The notes: a model not told the origin generated them from the letters alone. A stretch of 64,000 nucleotides of DNA from Pseudoxanthomonas sp. SE1 (GCF_029542205.1 NZ_CP113783.1:735001-799000); one strand, 5' to 3'. Positions 24,344-34,061 are shown, counted from the first letter of the stretch. Numbers and translations: made by a program.

Positions 24344-25714
24344 ATGGCGATCCACTCTTCCGTACTCGAACTGATCGGCGACACGCCGATCGTCCAGGCC
24401 AAGCGCCTCGACACCGGGCTCTGCACGCTCTACCTGAAGCTCGAAAGCGCCAACCCCGGCGGCTCCATCAAGGACCGCATCGGCATGTCGATGATCGAGG
24501 CCGCCGAGAAGCGCGGCGACCTGAAGCCCGGCGCGACCCTGGTGGAAGGTACGGCCGGCAACACCGGCATCGGCCTGGCCCTGGTGGCCCAGCAGAAGGG
24601 CTACAAACTGATGCTGGTGGTCCCGGACAAGATGAGCCGGGAGAAGATCTTCAACCTGAAGGCCATGGGCGCCGAGGTCATCCTGACCCGCTCCGACGTG
24701 GCCAAGGGTCACCCCGAGTATTACCAGGACCTGGCCGAGCGCATCGCCCGCGAAACGCCGGGTGCCTATTTCATCAACCAGTTCGGTAATCCGGACAATC
24801 CGGCGGCGCACGAATTCGGTACCGGCCCGGAGATCCTGCGCCAGATGGACGGCCAGTTGGATGCCATCGTGTTCGGCTGCGGCAGCTCCGGCACCATGAC
24901 CGGCCTGTCGCGCTGCTTCGCCGAGCATTCGCCGCAGACGGAGATGGTGCTGGCCGACCCGGTCGGTTCCATCCTCACCCAGTACATCAACGAAGGCACG
25001 CTGAGCACCAAGTCCGGCAGCTGGCTGGTGGAGGGCATCGGCGAGGACTTCCTGCCCCAGATCTCGGACTTCACCCGGGTCAAGAAGGCCTATGCGATCA
25101 GCGACCGCGAGAGCTTCCTGACCGCGCGCGAGCTGCTGGCGAAAGAGGGCATCCTGGGCGGATCGTCCACCGGCACCCTGCTGGCCGCAGCGCTGAAGTA
25201 CTGCCGGGAGCAGACCGGGCCGAAGAAGGTGCTTGTGTTCGTCTGCGACACGGGCAACAAGTACCTGTCCAAGATGTACAACGACTACTGGATGCTGGAC
25301 AACGGGTTCATCGACCGGCCCCAGTACGGAGACCTGCGCGACCTGATCCTGCGTCCGTACAGCCAGCGTGACACGGTCGTGGTGAGCCCGACGGACCTGC
25401 TGACGACCGCCTACCAGCGCATGAAGCTGTACGACGTCTCGCAGCTGCCGGTGATGGAAGGCGACAGGCTGGTCGGCATCGTCGACGAAAGCGACGTACT
25501 GCTGCATGTGTATGGCGACGAAGCGCGTTTCCGCGACCCCGTCTCCACCGCGATGGTCAGCAAGCTGGACCGGCTGGACGTACGGTCGCCCATCGAGGCG
25601 CTGCTGCCGGTCTTCGACCGGGGACAGGTAGCCATCATTACCGACGGCGACGCCTTCCTGGGCCTGATCACCCGCATCGACCTGCTGAACTACCTGCGAC
25701 GCCGCGCACAGTAA
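24344..25714 (+). CDS. cbs: cystathionine beta-synthase with CBS-domain pair
   Basis: 456-residue PLP enzyme joining homocysteine and serine to cystathionine. The PLP lysine is in NPGGSIKDRIG (about Lys43); EGTAGNTGIGLA binds the substrate carboxylate and GGSSTGT the phosphate. Two CBS motifs at about residues 335-456 (VVSPTDLLTTAYQRM, VGIVDESDVL, GLITRIDLLNYL) form a regulatory module. No N-terminal heme domain is present. Followed by a cystathionine gamma-lyase/synthase gene, giving a reverse transsulfuration pair. ATG 24344 is favoured; ATG 24332 would add four residues. Confidence 0.93.
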   Translation: MAIHSSVLELIGDTPIVQAKRLDTGLCTLYLKLESANPGGSIKDRIGMSMIEAAEKRGDLKPGATLVEGTAGNTGIGLALVAQQKGYKLMLVVPDKMSREKIFNLKAMGAEVILTRSDVAKGHPEYYQDLAERIARETPGAYFINQFGNPDNPAAHEFGTGPEILRQMDGQLDAIVFGCGSSGTMTGLSRCFAEHSPQTEMVLADPVGSILTQYINEGTLSTKSGSWLVEGIGEDFLPQISDFTRVKKAYAISDRESFLTARELLAKEGILGGSSTGTLLAAALKYCREQTGPKKVLVFVCDTGNKYLSKMYNDYWMLDNGFIDRPQYGDLRDLILRPYSQRDTVVVSPTDLLTTAYQRMKLYDVSQLPVMEGDRLVGIVDESDVLLHVYGDEARFRDPVSTAMVSKLDRLDVRSPIEALLPVFDRGQVAIITDGDAFLGLITRIDLLNYLRRRAQ

Positions 25715-25812
25715 AGGAAGGACGTCCGCGGACCCCGCGGGCGGCGGCGTGGCAGGGACGTTACGTTAAGACCAGGCTGGTAGAATGCCCGGCTGTTTCA
25801 AGGAACAAGAAC

Positions 25813-27006
25813 ATGGCGCAACACTCCACTTCCGATAGCGCAGAGCCGAACGGGCTGGCGCTGGGCACGCTGGCCATCCACGGCGGCCAGTCGCCCGACC
25901 CCAGCACCGGCGCCGTCATGCCGCCGATCTACGCTACGTCCACGTACGCGCAGAGCAGTCCGGGCGTGCACCAGGGCTTCGAGTACTCGCGCACCCACAA
26001 TCCCACCCGGTTCGCCTACGAACGCTGCGTCGCCGCGCTCGAAGGCGGCACCCGCGGCTTCGCATTCGCCTCCGGCATGGCGGCCACCTCGACGATTCTG
26101 GAACTGCTGGACAGCGGCAGCCACGTCGTGGCGATGGACGACCTGTACGGCGGCAGCTACCGCCTGTTCGAACGCGTGCGCCGACGCACGGCGGGGCTGG
26201 ACTTCAGCTTCGTCGACATGACCGACCTGGCGGCGTTCGAGTCCTCCATTCGCCCGGAAACGCGACTGGTGTGGGTGGAGACGCCCACCAACCCCATGCT
26301 GAAGATCGTCGACATCGCCGCCATCAGCGATATCGCGCACAAGCGCGGCCTGCGCGTGGTCGTCGACAACACTTTCGCCTCGCCGATCCTGCAGCGTCCG
26401 CTGCAACTCGGCGCGGACATCGTGATGCATTCCGCTACCAAATATCTCAATGGTCACTCCGACATGGTCGGCGGCATGGTGGTCGTGGGTGACGATGCGG
26501 AGCTTGCAGAGCAGATGGCGTTCCTGCAGAACTCCATCGGCGCGGTGCAGGGGCCGTTCGACAGTTTCCTCGCGCTGCGTGGACTGAAGACGCTACATCT
26601 GCGGATGAAGGCGCATTGCGAGAATGCAATGGCTTTGGCGCAGTGGCTGGAAACGCATCCCGCGATCCAGAAAGTCATCTACCCCGGCCTGGCATCGCAC
26701 CCGCAGCACGCGCTCGCGAGCCGGCAGATGCAAGGCTTCGGCGGCATCATTTCCATCGTTATCCAGGGAGGTTTCGATGCCGCCCGCCGGTTCTGCGAAA
26801 ATACCCGGCTGTTCACCCTGGCCGAATCGCTCGGCGGCGTCGAAAGCTTGGTCAACCACCCCGCGGTGATGACGCATGCCTCGGTCCCCGTGGAGCGGCG
26901 CGACGCGCTGGGGATCACCGCCGGGCTGGTGCGGTTGAGTGTCGGGGCGGAGGCGATCGAAGACCTGCTTGCGGACATGCGCAGGGGGCTTGCTCTTGAA
27001 CAGTAA
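25813..27006 (+). CDS. metB: cystathionine gamma-lyase/gamma-synthase
   Basis: 397-residue PLP enzyme of the Cys/Met metabolism family. The PLP lysine is in HSATKYLNGHSD (about Lys209); YSRTHNPTR, EGGTRGFAFASGMAA and the C-terminal ESLGGVESLVNHPA motif are all present. With cbs 100 bases upstream it probably works mainly as a gamma-lyase producing cysteine, though annotation tradition in Xanthomonas is metB. It marks the left border of the O-antigen locus, which in Xanthomonas lies between metB and etfA. TAGAAT at 25781-25786 may be its -10 box. Confidence 0.93.
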   Translation: MAQHSTSDSAEPNGLALGTLAIHGGQSPDPSTGAVMPPIYATSTYAQSSPGVHQGFEYSRTHNPTRFAYERCVAALEGGTRGFAFASGMAATSTILELLDSGSHVVAMDDLYGGSYRLFERVRRRTAGLDFSFVDMTDLAAFESSIRPETRLVWVETPTNPMLKIVDIAAISDIAHKRGLRVVVDNTFASPILQRPLQLGADIVMHSATKYLNGHSDMVGGMVVVGDDAELAEQMAFLQNSIGAVQGPFDSFLALRGLKTLHLRMKAHCENAMALAQWLETHPAIQKVIYPGLASHPQHALASRQMQGFGGIISIVIQGGFDAARRFCENTRLFTLAESLGGVESLVNHPAVMTHASVPVERRDALGITAGLVRLSVGAEAIEDLLADMRRGLALEQ

Positions 27007-27060
27007 GCGGATGATCGCGGGCCCTTGTCCACGTGTTGGCAACCGCACGCGAGACGAGTG

Positions 27061-27879
27061 ATGAAGGAATTTCCAATCAGTCCCGCGTCGATGCCCGCCA
27101 CGCTCATGATGCATCGTTCGCTGATATGGGCCCTCGTAAAACGGGAAGTACTCGGTCGCTACCGGGGCTCCATGTTCGGCACACTCTGGTCTTTCTTCAA
27201 TCCGTTGATGATGCTGGTCATCTATACCTTCGTATTCAGCGTTGTATTCAAGGCGCGCTGGAGTGGGGGCTCCGACTCCAAGGTTGAGTTCGCGATGATC
27301 CTGTTTTCGGGGCTCTTGGTGTTCAACATACTCTCGGAGTGCCTCAACCGGGCGCCGACGCTGGTGTTGATGAACGTCAATTACGTTAAGAAGGTTGTCT
27401 TTCCGTTGGAGATACTGCCTCTGGTTTCACTGGGATGCTCTCTTTTTCATGGGGCGGTCAGTCTGCTGGTCTGGGTGCTTTTCTGTCTCGTCTTTTTCGG
27501 TGTGCCTCCAGCCACCGCATGGCTTTTCCCCGTCGTGATACTTCCGATGCTCTTCCTGACCCTTGGGCTGAGTTGGTTCCTCGCATCCTTGGGCGTTTAC
27601 CTGCGCGACGTCAGCCAAGTGATACTTCTGGTGACCACGGCGCTGCTGTTCCTGTCGCCAATCTTCTATCCTGTATCCGCGTTGCCTGCAGACATACAGC
27701 AGGTCATGCACTTCAATCCTCTGACATCGATCATCGAGGACGTGCGAGGCGTTCTAGTCGAAGGGCGGTTTCCACATGGAGGCACGTATGTCCTTCGCCT
27801 CACGGTGGCCATCGTGGTTTCGTGGGCTGGATTCGCCTGGTTCCAGAGGACGCGGAAGGGGTTTGCAGATGTCCTCTGA
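27061..27879 (+). CDS. wzm: Wzm-type O-antigen ABC transporter permease
   Basis: 272-residue ABC-2 permease with about six membrane helices, exporting completed undecaprenyl-linked O-polysaccharide across the inner membrane. Family features: ALVKREVLGRYRGSMFGTLW at the amphipathic N-terminus, NYVKKVVFPLEILP and a final SPIFYPVSALP/NPLTSIIE segment. First gene of the operon, 54 bases after metB. Base composition falls from here on relative to metB, as expected for an exchangeable surface-polysaccharide locus. Overlaps wzt by 11 bases. Confidence 0.92.
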   Translation: MKEFPISPASMPATLMMHRSLIWALVKREVLGRYRGSMFGTLWSFFNPLMMLVIYTFVFSVVFKARWSGGSDSKVEFAMILFSGLLVFNILSECLNRAPTLVLMNVNYVKKVVFPLEILPLVSLGCSLFHGAVSLLVWVLFCLVFFGVPPATAWLFPVVILPMLFLTLGLSWFLASLGVYLRDVSQVILLVTTALLFLSPIFYPVSALPADIQQVMHFNPLTSIIEDVRGVLVEGRFPHGGTYVLRLTVAIVVSWAGFAWFQRTRKGFADVL

Positions 27880-29179
27880 AGTCGCGATCTCGGTCGACAA
27901 CGTCAGTAAGTCATTCGCGATCTACGAGACTCCGCGTGATCGGCTGAAGCAGTTCCTGCTGCCGCGCTTGAGGAGGCTGTTCGGTCTTGCTTCGAAGAAC
28001 TACTACCGAGAGTTCAAGGCGCTCTCTGGCGTCTCCTTCAAGATGATGAAAGGGGAGACCATTGGCATCATCGGCCGTAACGGCGCAGGAAAATCAACCC
28101 TCCTTCAAATTATCTGCGGGACCCTCGCGGCTTCCGAGGGTAGCGTGGATGTCAGGGGGCGTATCGCTGCGTTGCTCGAACTGGGCGCAGGTTTCAATCC
28201 TGAATTCACTGGCCGTGAGAACGTCATCCTGAACGGTGAATTGCTCGGGTTGTCCCGTCGCGAGATGGAGCGGCGATTGCCCGAGATCGAGGAATTCGCT
28301 GGCATCGGCGACTTCATCGACCAGCCGATCAAGACCTATTCAAGTGGCATGTACGTGAGGCTTGCATTCGCGGTCCAAGCCTGCGTGGACCCGGAGATAC
28401 TAATCGTCGACGAAGCGCTTTCCGTTGGTGACATAGGCTTCCAGTACAAATGCTTCAGGAGGATGGAAGAGCTGCGTAGGAGGGGCGTGACCATTCTGAT
28501 GGTGACCCATTCCACTGGCAGCATCCTCGAGTACGCCGATCGATGCATCGTGATGGATGCTGGCAGCATACAGATCGACACCAACGATGTGTTGGCGGCT
28601 GTACTCACTTACGAGAAAGGAATGATTGCGGCCAGGCCCGGGCAGGCCTCCGACAGTTGCCCGGAACGTATGGAAGTGACCGCCGAGTACTTGGCGGCAG
28701 CCCAACGCCGGAGCGTAAACGACGATATATCCGAGAAGCGATTCGGGACCGCGCGCGCGATAATCGAAAAAATGGACATCGTTCGGCGCGATGGCAGCAG
28801 TTTCGACCAAAGCCCAGTCGTCAGGTCTGGGGAAGAGCTGACCTTCAGATTCACGATCGCATCGTCCGAGATGCTCGATGACATTGCCCTCGGTGTCTCG
28901 ATCACCAAGACACAAGGGGGGGATATCTGGGGAGACAACAATATCCGCGCAGGTTTCCCCATCATTCTCGAGCGCGGGCGGCAAGTCGTAGAGTTTTCGG
29001 CGAAGCTACCAATCAGCGCTGGCGAGTATCTGATCCACTGTGGCCTCGCGCGAATTGCCAATGGGGTGCGCGAAGAGCTTGATCAGCGACGGCCCATCCA
29101 GTCCATAAAGTTCTGGTCTCCTCGCGAGCAAGTCGGCGTCGTTTTCGCACCCGTGTCCGCAAAGGCTGGCAGGCTATGA
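27869..29179 (+). CDS. wzt: Wzt-type O-antigen ABC ATPase with C-terminal glycan-binding domain
   Basis: 436 residues. Residues 1-255: ABC ATPase with Walker A GRNGAGKST (about 70), signature YSSGMYVRLAFA, Walker B ILIVDEALSVGD. Residues about 260-436: an added beta-sandwich region (RSGEELTFRFTIASSEMLDD, VEFSAKLPISAGEYLIHCGL) matching the Wzt C-terminal domain, which in E. coli O9a-type systems recognises the chemical cap on the finished chain. Its presence predicts a cap-adding enzyme in the operon. A seven-G run (28916-28922) lies in this domain. The stop overlaps the next gene by 4 bases. Confidence 0.92.
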   Translation: MSSEVAISVDNVSKSFAIYETPRDRLKQFLLPRLRRLFGLASKNYYREFKALSGVSFKMMKGETIGIIGRNGAGKSTLLQIICGTLAASEGSVDVRGRIAALLELGAGFNPEFTGRENVILNGELLGLSRREMERRLPEIEEFAGIGDFIDQPIKTYSSGMYVRLAFAVQACVDPEILIVDEALSVGDIGFQYKCFRRMEELRRRGVTILMVTHSTGSILEYADRCIVMDAGSIQIDTNDVLAAVLTYEKGMIAARPGQASDSCPERMEVTAEYLAAAQRRSVNDDISEKRFGTARAIIEKMDIVRRDGSSFDQSPVVRSGEELTFRFTIASSEMLDDIALGVSITKTQGGDIWGDNNIRAGFPIILERGRQVVEFSAKLPISAGEYLIHCGLARIANGVREELDQRRPIQSIKFWSPREQVGVVFAPVSAKAGRL

Positions 29180-31323
29180 TCGCAGCATTCTTGTCGCCAT
29201 ACGCTTTCCGAGGGATAAGCGCGCCATACTTGTGGGTTTTCTACAAGCTGCTGTCGTCCATTGAAGAACCCATGGCGTTCCTTCTTTCGGCCGATTACCT
29301 GGAGCCGTGCGATAGCGCCGCGATGAAAGGCAGGGTCGAGCTTGGGCAGCATCGTCAGATTGAGCATGGTTATGGTCTGCCGGACGCGACGACTCTCGAG
29401 CGGCATCGTTTCTCGCTGCTTGATCCAGAGCTGATGACGCGGCTGCTGCCACGTTTCGGTGGCAATCCTTTGGCTTTCTTTAAGGCTTTCTTGAGCGAAG
29501 ATGTTCCGGAGGTAAGGCAAGCGCTCGAGACTGGCCTGTCTTCGCTTCCGGATGACATCGAGGTAATTCTTAGCTGGAGTAACTGTCCATCTCTAAGCGC
29601 AGTCGCCGCGGCACGTGGAATCCCGGTAGTTCACCTGGAAGTGGGTCCCCTTCGCGAGCCCCAGTATCGGCCGACGGCTTACTTCGATTTTTCCGGGGTG
29701 AACGGGAACACGGAAGCCGCGCGGCGCTACGAGAGTGATCCAGGCGTCTGGGCGCAAGAGTTCGATGTTCCTGAGCTTCGTCGCGCATTCTCATCGATGG
29801 AGTGCGAGAAGCGCGGTCCCGGGAATCGCTTGGGCGTGGTACTGCAGGTCGAGGATGATTCGAACCTGATTTCTTTCAGTAATGGCTTCGACAATGCAAG
29901 CCTGATTGCGAAGGCGTTGCTGGAGAACCCGCCCGAGTTGCCGCTCATACGGAGTCATCCTGGCAGTAGATTTCAAGTCAGGCAGGGGATGGCGGAGCAC
30001 GACTCTTCGGCTACCGTCCTGGACTTCCTTGCGCAGTGCAACAAGGTGGTTTGCGTGAACTCCAGCGTTGGCCTCGAAGCCCTCATGCTGGAGCTCGAAG
30101 TTGATGTCGAGGGGGATGCATCCTATGGATTCGTCGTCCGCGAAAAGGACCCCCAACAGCGTGGGCGCAAGTTGGCCTACTTTCTATTGGGCTATCTGGT
30201 TCCCTACTCGCAGGTATTCTCGGCCGATTACATCCGCTTCCGTTTGGGTAAACCAGCGGAGGAGGAGATCGCTGCCATGCACCTCCGGGGTCATGGGCTG
30301 GAGCAGGATTCGGGCGGTGCTAAGGTCGATGTGCGCGGAGCGCTTCGCCATATGGCGAGGCTGCGGATCGAGAGTGCGCGGGCGGATGCCGGGGCAGAAG
30401 CGGTTGGAGGTCCCCAAGATGGATGGCTGCTTTGCTATCGGGCACGAGCCGATGATGGGTATGCAGATGACTTGTCGGTTCGGCCCTCCAGCCTGGTGAG
30501 CGATGGCGCGGCCAGTGTTGTGAAATTCGTATTGCCGTCCGGAGCTCGCCCCGAAGTCGTCCGCATCAGTGCGCCAGCACTCGCTGGTTGCAACACTTTG
30601 CGCGCGATGCGCTGGGGCTGGGGTGGTGACGCGCGCGCGGAGTTGTCCCCACTCTTCGATACCCATCTTCGCCTGATCTCAGCGAGTTGCGCACATTTCC
30701 GTGACGGCGAAGCGATGTCGCTGCTCAACGACGGCGGTGAGGTCTACTTCGAGTTCTCGGTTGACGATCTGTGGTCTTCCGCCGCCGCCCGCGCTAGCCC
30801 AGGACACGGCGTCCTGGAGTTCGCCCTCTCTCACCAGAGTGCGGATTCCGCGATCGCACATGAGCTTTTCAGGATCAGGGAGGGCATCCTTGGCCAAGTC
30901 CGCCAAGCGGGCGAGACTTCTATGCGCGACGAGCTCCATCGGGACATCGACGAGCTCTCGTCGCGATTGCAGCATAGCTCGAGCCAAATAGCGCAGACCC
31001 GGGCTGAGTTTCTCGAAAGCAACCATGACCAGTCAGTTCGTCTGAACGATCTGTCGGCTTCGGTAGAGAAGATGTGTCGCTTTTTCGAGCCCCTGGCAGA
31101 AGTTCAAGCGAGCCAGGCCGGTAGGCTGGCCGACATGGCAGCGAGGATCGAGGGGAGGTTGGCGTTGTTGCTTGAGGCCCAGGATCTTCTGAAGAAGGAG
31201 TTGGGGGATCAGGCGGAAGCGTTAGGGAAGGCGAACGCAAGCATAGATGAAATGAAGCGCGTCTCGGAAATGACCTGGAGGCAGAAGTACTTGGCCAAGC
31301 GGGCCAAGAAGGGCCAAGCATGA
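29176..31323 (+). CDS. KpsC-like glycosyltransferase with C-terminal coiled coil; putative chain terminator
   Basis: 715 residues with three visible parts. Residues about 1-390 resemble capsule/Kdo transferases (KpsC, GT99-like): ELPLIRSHPGSRF, a VLDFLAQCNKVVCVNSSVGL segment and EALMLELEVDVEGDASYG give the HP and SSVGxEAL motifs of that superfamily. Residues about 405-580 are a beta-rich region without a name. Residues about 590-705 are heptad-like coiled coil (MRDELHRDIDELSSRLQHSS, IEGRLALLLEAQDLLKKEL). In other ABC-exported O-antigens a capping enzyme with a coiled-coil ruler sets chain length and is read by Wzt; this gene next to wzt fits that role. Inference, not proof. Confidence 0.65.
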   Translation: MIAAFLSPYAFRGISAPYLWVFYKLLSSIEEPMAFLLSADYLEPCDSAAMKGRVELGQHRQIEHGYGLPDATTLERHRFSLLDPELMTRLLPRFGGNPLAFFKAFLSEDVPEVRQALETGLSSLPDDIEVILSWSNCPSLSAVAAARGIPVVHLEVGPLREPQYRPTAYFDFSGVNGNTEAARRYESDPGVWAQEFDVPELRRAFSSMECEKRGPGNRLGVVLQVEDDSNLISFSNGFDNASLIAKALLENPPELPLIRSHPGSRFQVRQGMAEHDSSATVLDFLAQCNKVVCVNSSVGLEALMLELEVDVEGDASYGFVVREKDPQQRGRKLAYFLLGYLVPYSQVFSADYIRFRLGKPAEEEIAAMHLRGHGLEQDSGGAKVDVRGALRHMARLRIESARADAGAEAVGGPQDGWLLCYRARADDGYADDLSVRPSSLVSDGAASVVKFVLPSGARPEVVRISAPALAGCNTLRAMRWGWGGDARAELSPLFDTHLRLISASCAHFRDGEAMSLLNDGGEVYFEFSVDDLWSSAAARASPGHGVLEFALSHQSADSAIAHELFRIREGILGQVRQAGETSMRDELHRDIDELSSRLQHSSSQIAQTRAEFLESNHDQSVRLNDLSASVEKMCRFFEPLAEVQASQAGRLADMAARIEGRLALLLEAQDLLKKELGDQAEALGKANASIDEMKRVSEMTWRQKYLAKRAKKGQA

Positions 31324-34061
31324 TCATCGATCGCCTCAAGAAAAGCCGGTTCCGCAACGTGCTCCGCGGCTTGGCGTTGAGTAACCCTTGGCGCGTACTG
31401 CCTAACGCTTTGAAGATTCGCCTCATTGCCTCCAGCCCGCTGCTGGACCCTGAGTGGGTTGGCGAAGTAGCGGGATTTCAGGGAGGGCGACGGGAGCTTG
31501 CGGAGGCCTTGGTTGGTGATTCGCTGTCACTGGCTTCGCCATTGCTGGGCTTGGATTGGTACAGGTCACGCTATGGCCTGGATGCCACGGCAGGTGAGGC
31601 ACTCATCCACTACTGGCTTGTTGGAGACTACATCGGACTCAGACCCCATCCATGGTTTGATCCAGTAGCTGCGCGCCTTTCAAGCGCGCGGCGGCGGCCA
31701 ACCCTCAAGGCCGTCCTGGCGCAATACCTGTCCAACTGGAGGGAATTCAATGCTCCACATGCACTTTTCGATCAGGCGTTCTATCTGGCGCATAACGATG
31801 ATGTGAGGGAGGGGGGATTCAACCCGCTCATTCATTTCGTGCTGTACGGTGAACAGGAAGGTCGCCGACCGAACGAGTACTTTGATCCCGCGTGGTACAG
31901 GTCCGCCAATCCCGATGTGGCGAGTTCCGGCATGGCGCCATCGTTGCACTTCGGCCTTTACGGAGCTGCTGAGGGCCGTAGCCCGGGACCGGATTTCGAC
32001 TCCTTCGGGTATGTCGTCGACGTGGGGCGTTCATCGCTTGGCGGGTGGGATCCTCTCTCCCATTATCTGGTCGTTGGAAGACCAGCAGGCATCCAGCATC
32101 TGAAGCGAGACTTAAGCGTGGGCCGGTTGACAGGCCAGGTGGATGGCGTTGCGAAACGACGTCCGCACGCACCGGTCGATGTCATCGTTCCCGTCTATCG
32201 CGGGCTGGAAGAGACCCGAGCCTGCATTGAATCAGTGCTGGAGAATATGCCCAAGAACAGGCTTCGCCTGCATCTCTACAACGATGCATCGCCTGAGCCT
32301 GAGATCACGGAATTCTTGCGTGTGTTGGCGGCCGAGAATGATCGACTGATCTATGTAGAAAACGATGAGAACCTCGGTTTCGTAAGGACAGTCAACAAGG
32401 CGATGAAGTCCGCCTTGCTTTTCCCGGACTTTGACAGTGTCATCTTGCTGAACAGCGACACGGAAGTTTCAGGTGACTGGGTTGCGAGACTCCGGGGCCA
32501 TGTGGACGCGAACAGCGATGTCGCCACCGTGACAGCTATGTCAAACAACGCAACCATCTGCAGCTATCCGCAGCTGGGCCCCAATGCTGTCCCCGAGGGG
32601 GAGACGGCGGGAAGTATCGATTCGCTGGCGGCGGCCACCAATGCCGGGCTCAGTGTTGAGCTGCCGACGGGCGTTGGATTCTGCATGTTGATCACGGCTG
32701 AGGCTTTGCGCAAGATCGGCTTGTTCGATGAGGAGGCTTTCGGCAAGGGCTACGGTGAGGAAGTCGACTTCTGCCAGCGTGCGATGCGCAATGGCATGAA
32801 GAATTTGCTTGCGCTCGATGTATACGTCAAGCATGCCGGGGAAGTCAGCTTCACCACCTCAAGCAAGCCGAGCAAACTGATTGGCGAGGAGATCATTCGC
32901 GGGCGCTATCCCGAATATGCAGGCGATGTCACCAATTTCGTGCGCGGTGACCCTGGCCTGCATGCACGGATCAGGCTGACGTTTGCTCGATGGCGCACCC
33001 TGGCCATTGATGTACGCGTCCTGTTCACCCATGCCTTGGGGGGGGGGACCGAGCGCCACGTGCAGGACGTGGCGCGCGCGACTCCATCCGGCAGCAGGAC
33101 GATCGTGATCCGCCCCGTGAAAGGTTATGCACGGAGAGTGAGGGTCGAGTGCCCCCATGCGACGGACGGATTCGCTGTAGAGGTGGATGTGGAGAACGCC
33201 CAAGAGCTCTCCGCGTTGCTGCTGGCGATGGGTGCCGGACGCATCCAGATCCACCATGTACTAGGGTTCACCGAGGTGCTACGCAAGGCGATCGCGATCT
33301 CGGGTCTTCCGTTTGACTTCGTGGCCCATGACTACTTCGCTATTTGCCCGCAGGTAACGTTGACCGATGCGTCGGGGAATTACTGTGGCGAGCCTGCACT
33401 CAAAGGTTGCGACGAGTGCATAAGCACGCGGCCCAGCCATGCTTCGAGCGACATCCGGAACTGGCGGATTCACAATGAGTGGCTGGTGCTCGGTGCGAGT
33501 GCTCTCGCAGCACCAAGTGGAGATTGCGCGTCACGGATGCAGCGCTATTTCCAACGCGCCTTCCAAGTCGTGCCGCACGAAGACCTGAGGTCGCTGGGTA
33601 CCTTTGACGTACCTGTCGGTGGGAGGACGAAGCGTCGGGTCGTGCTGTTCGGCGCCCTCGCACCCCACAAGGGCAGGAAGCTGGTACTCGCATTGGCCGA
33701 AGAGGTGCTGAGAAGATCATTGCCGCTTGAAATCCACCTCATCGGTGATCCTCAAGGCGAGGTTCCGAAAAGACTGTCGCCGGTGTTCTCGAGTTCCGGC
33801 AGGTACGATGATTCGAAGCTTGATGATCTAGTTGTCGAGGCACAGCCTGACATCATCCTTTTTGCGTCGCAGGCGCCGGAGACCTATTCATACACCCTGA
33901 CGACGGCTCTTCGCTCCGGTGTCCCGATCGTTGCAACCCATCTGGGTGCGTTCATAGAACGATTGGCGGGGAATGACCTCCACAGGACGGTTCCTCCGAC
34001 GATCTCGGCCGGATCGCTTGCTGATCTCCTGCTGTCGATCCCACGGGGGCGACGAGCATGA
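31320..34061 (+). CDS. dual glycosyltransferase (repeat region + GT2 + GT4)
   Basis: 913 residues. N-terminal 1-260: degenerate repeats of the type FDxxWYxxxNPDVxxxGxxPLxHFxxYGxxEGRxP (for example NPLIHFVLYGEQEGRRPNEY), found in other polysaccharide transferases. About 284-520: GT2 domain with VDVIVPVYRGLEETRACIES, NENLGF-like VENDENLGF, LLNSDTEV and a later YGEEVDFCQR. About 560-913: GT4 domain with HALGGGTERHVQDVA, FGALAPHKGRK and QAPETYSYTLTTAL. Probably adds two residues per O-antigen repeat or at its start. The Gly-Gly-Gly codons form a ten-G run (33038-33047). Overlaps both neighbours by 4 bases. Confidence 0.85.
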   Translation: MIIDRLKKSRFRNVLRGLALSNPWRVLPNALKIRLIASSPLLDPEWVGEVAGFQGGRRELAEALVGDSLSLASPLLGLDWYRSRYGLDATAGEALIHYWLVGDYIGLRPHPWFDPVAARLSSARRRPTLKAVLAQYLSNWREFNAPHALFDQAFYLAHNDDVREGGFNPLIHFVLYGEQEGRRPNEYFDPAWYRSANPDVASSGMAPSLHFGLYGAAEGRSPGPDFDSFGYVVDVGRSSLGGWDPLSHYLVVGRPAGIQHLKRDLSVGRLTGQVDGVAKRRPHAPVDVIVPVYRGLEETRACIESVLENMPKNRLRLHLYNDASPEPEITEFLRVLAAENDRLIYVENDENLGFVRTVNKAMKSALLFPDFDSVILLNSDTEVSGDWVARLRGHVDANSDVATVTAMSNNATICSYPQLGPNAVPEGETAGSIDSLAAATNAGLSVELPTGVGFCMLITAEALRKIGLFDEEAFGKGYGEEVDFCQRAMRNGMKNLLALDVYVKHAGEVSFTTSSKPSKLIGEEIIRGRYPEYAGDVTNFVRGDPGLHARIRLTFARWRTLAIDVRVLFTHALGGGTERHVQDVARATPSGSRTIVIRPVKGYARRVRVECPHATDGFAVEVDVENAQELSALLLAMGAGRIQIHHVLGFTEVLRKAIAISGLPFDFVAHDYFAICPQVTLTDASGNYCGEPALKGCDECISTRPSHASSDIRNWRIHNEWLVLGASALAAPSGDCASRMQRYFQRAFQVVPHEDLRSLGTFDVPVGGRTKRRVVLFGALAPHKGRKLVLALAEEVLRRSLPLEIHLIGDPQGEVPKRLSPVFSSSGRYDDSKLDDLVVEAQPDIILFASQAPETYSYTLTTALRSGVPIVATHLGAFIERLAGNDLHRTVPPTISAGSLADLLLSIPRGRRA
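33038..33047. repeat. poly-G(10) tract inside the dual glycosyltransferase gene
   Basis: Ten consecutive Gs encode part of the conserved GGGTERH loop of the GT4 domain. Mononucleotide runs of this length are prone to slipped-strand change and are a known source of phase variation in surface-glycan genes. A gain or loss of one base would end translation after the GT2 domain and remove GT4. Confidence 0.85.
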
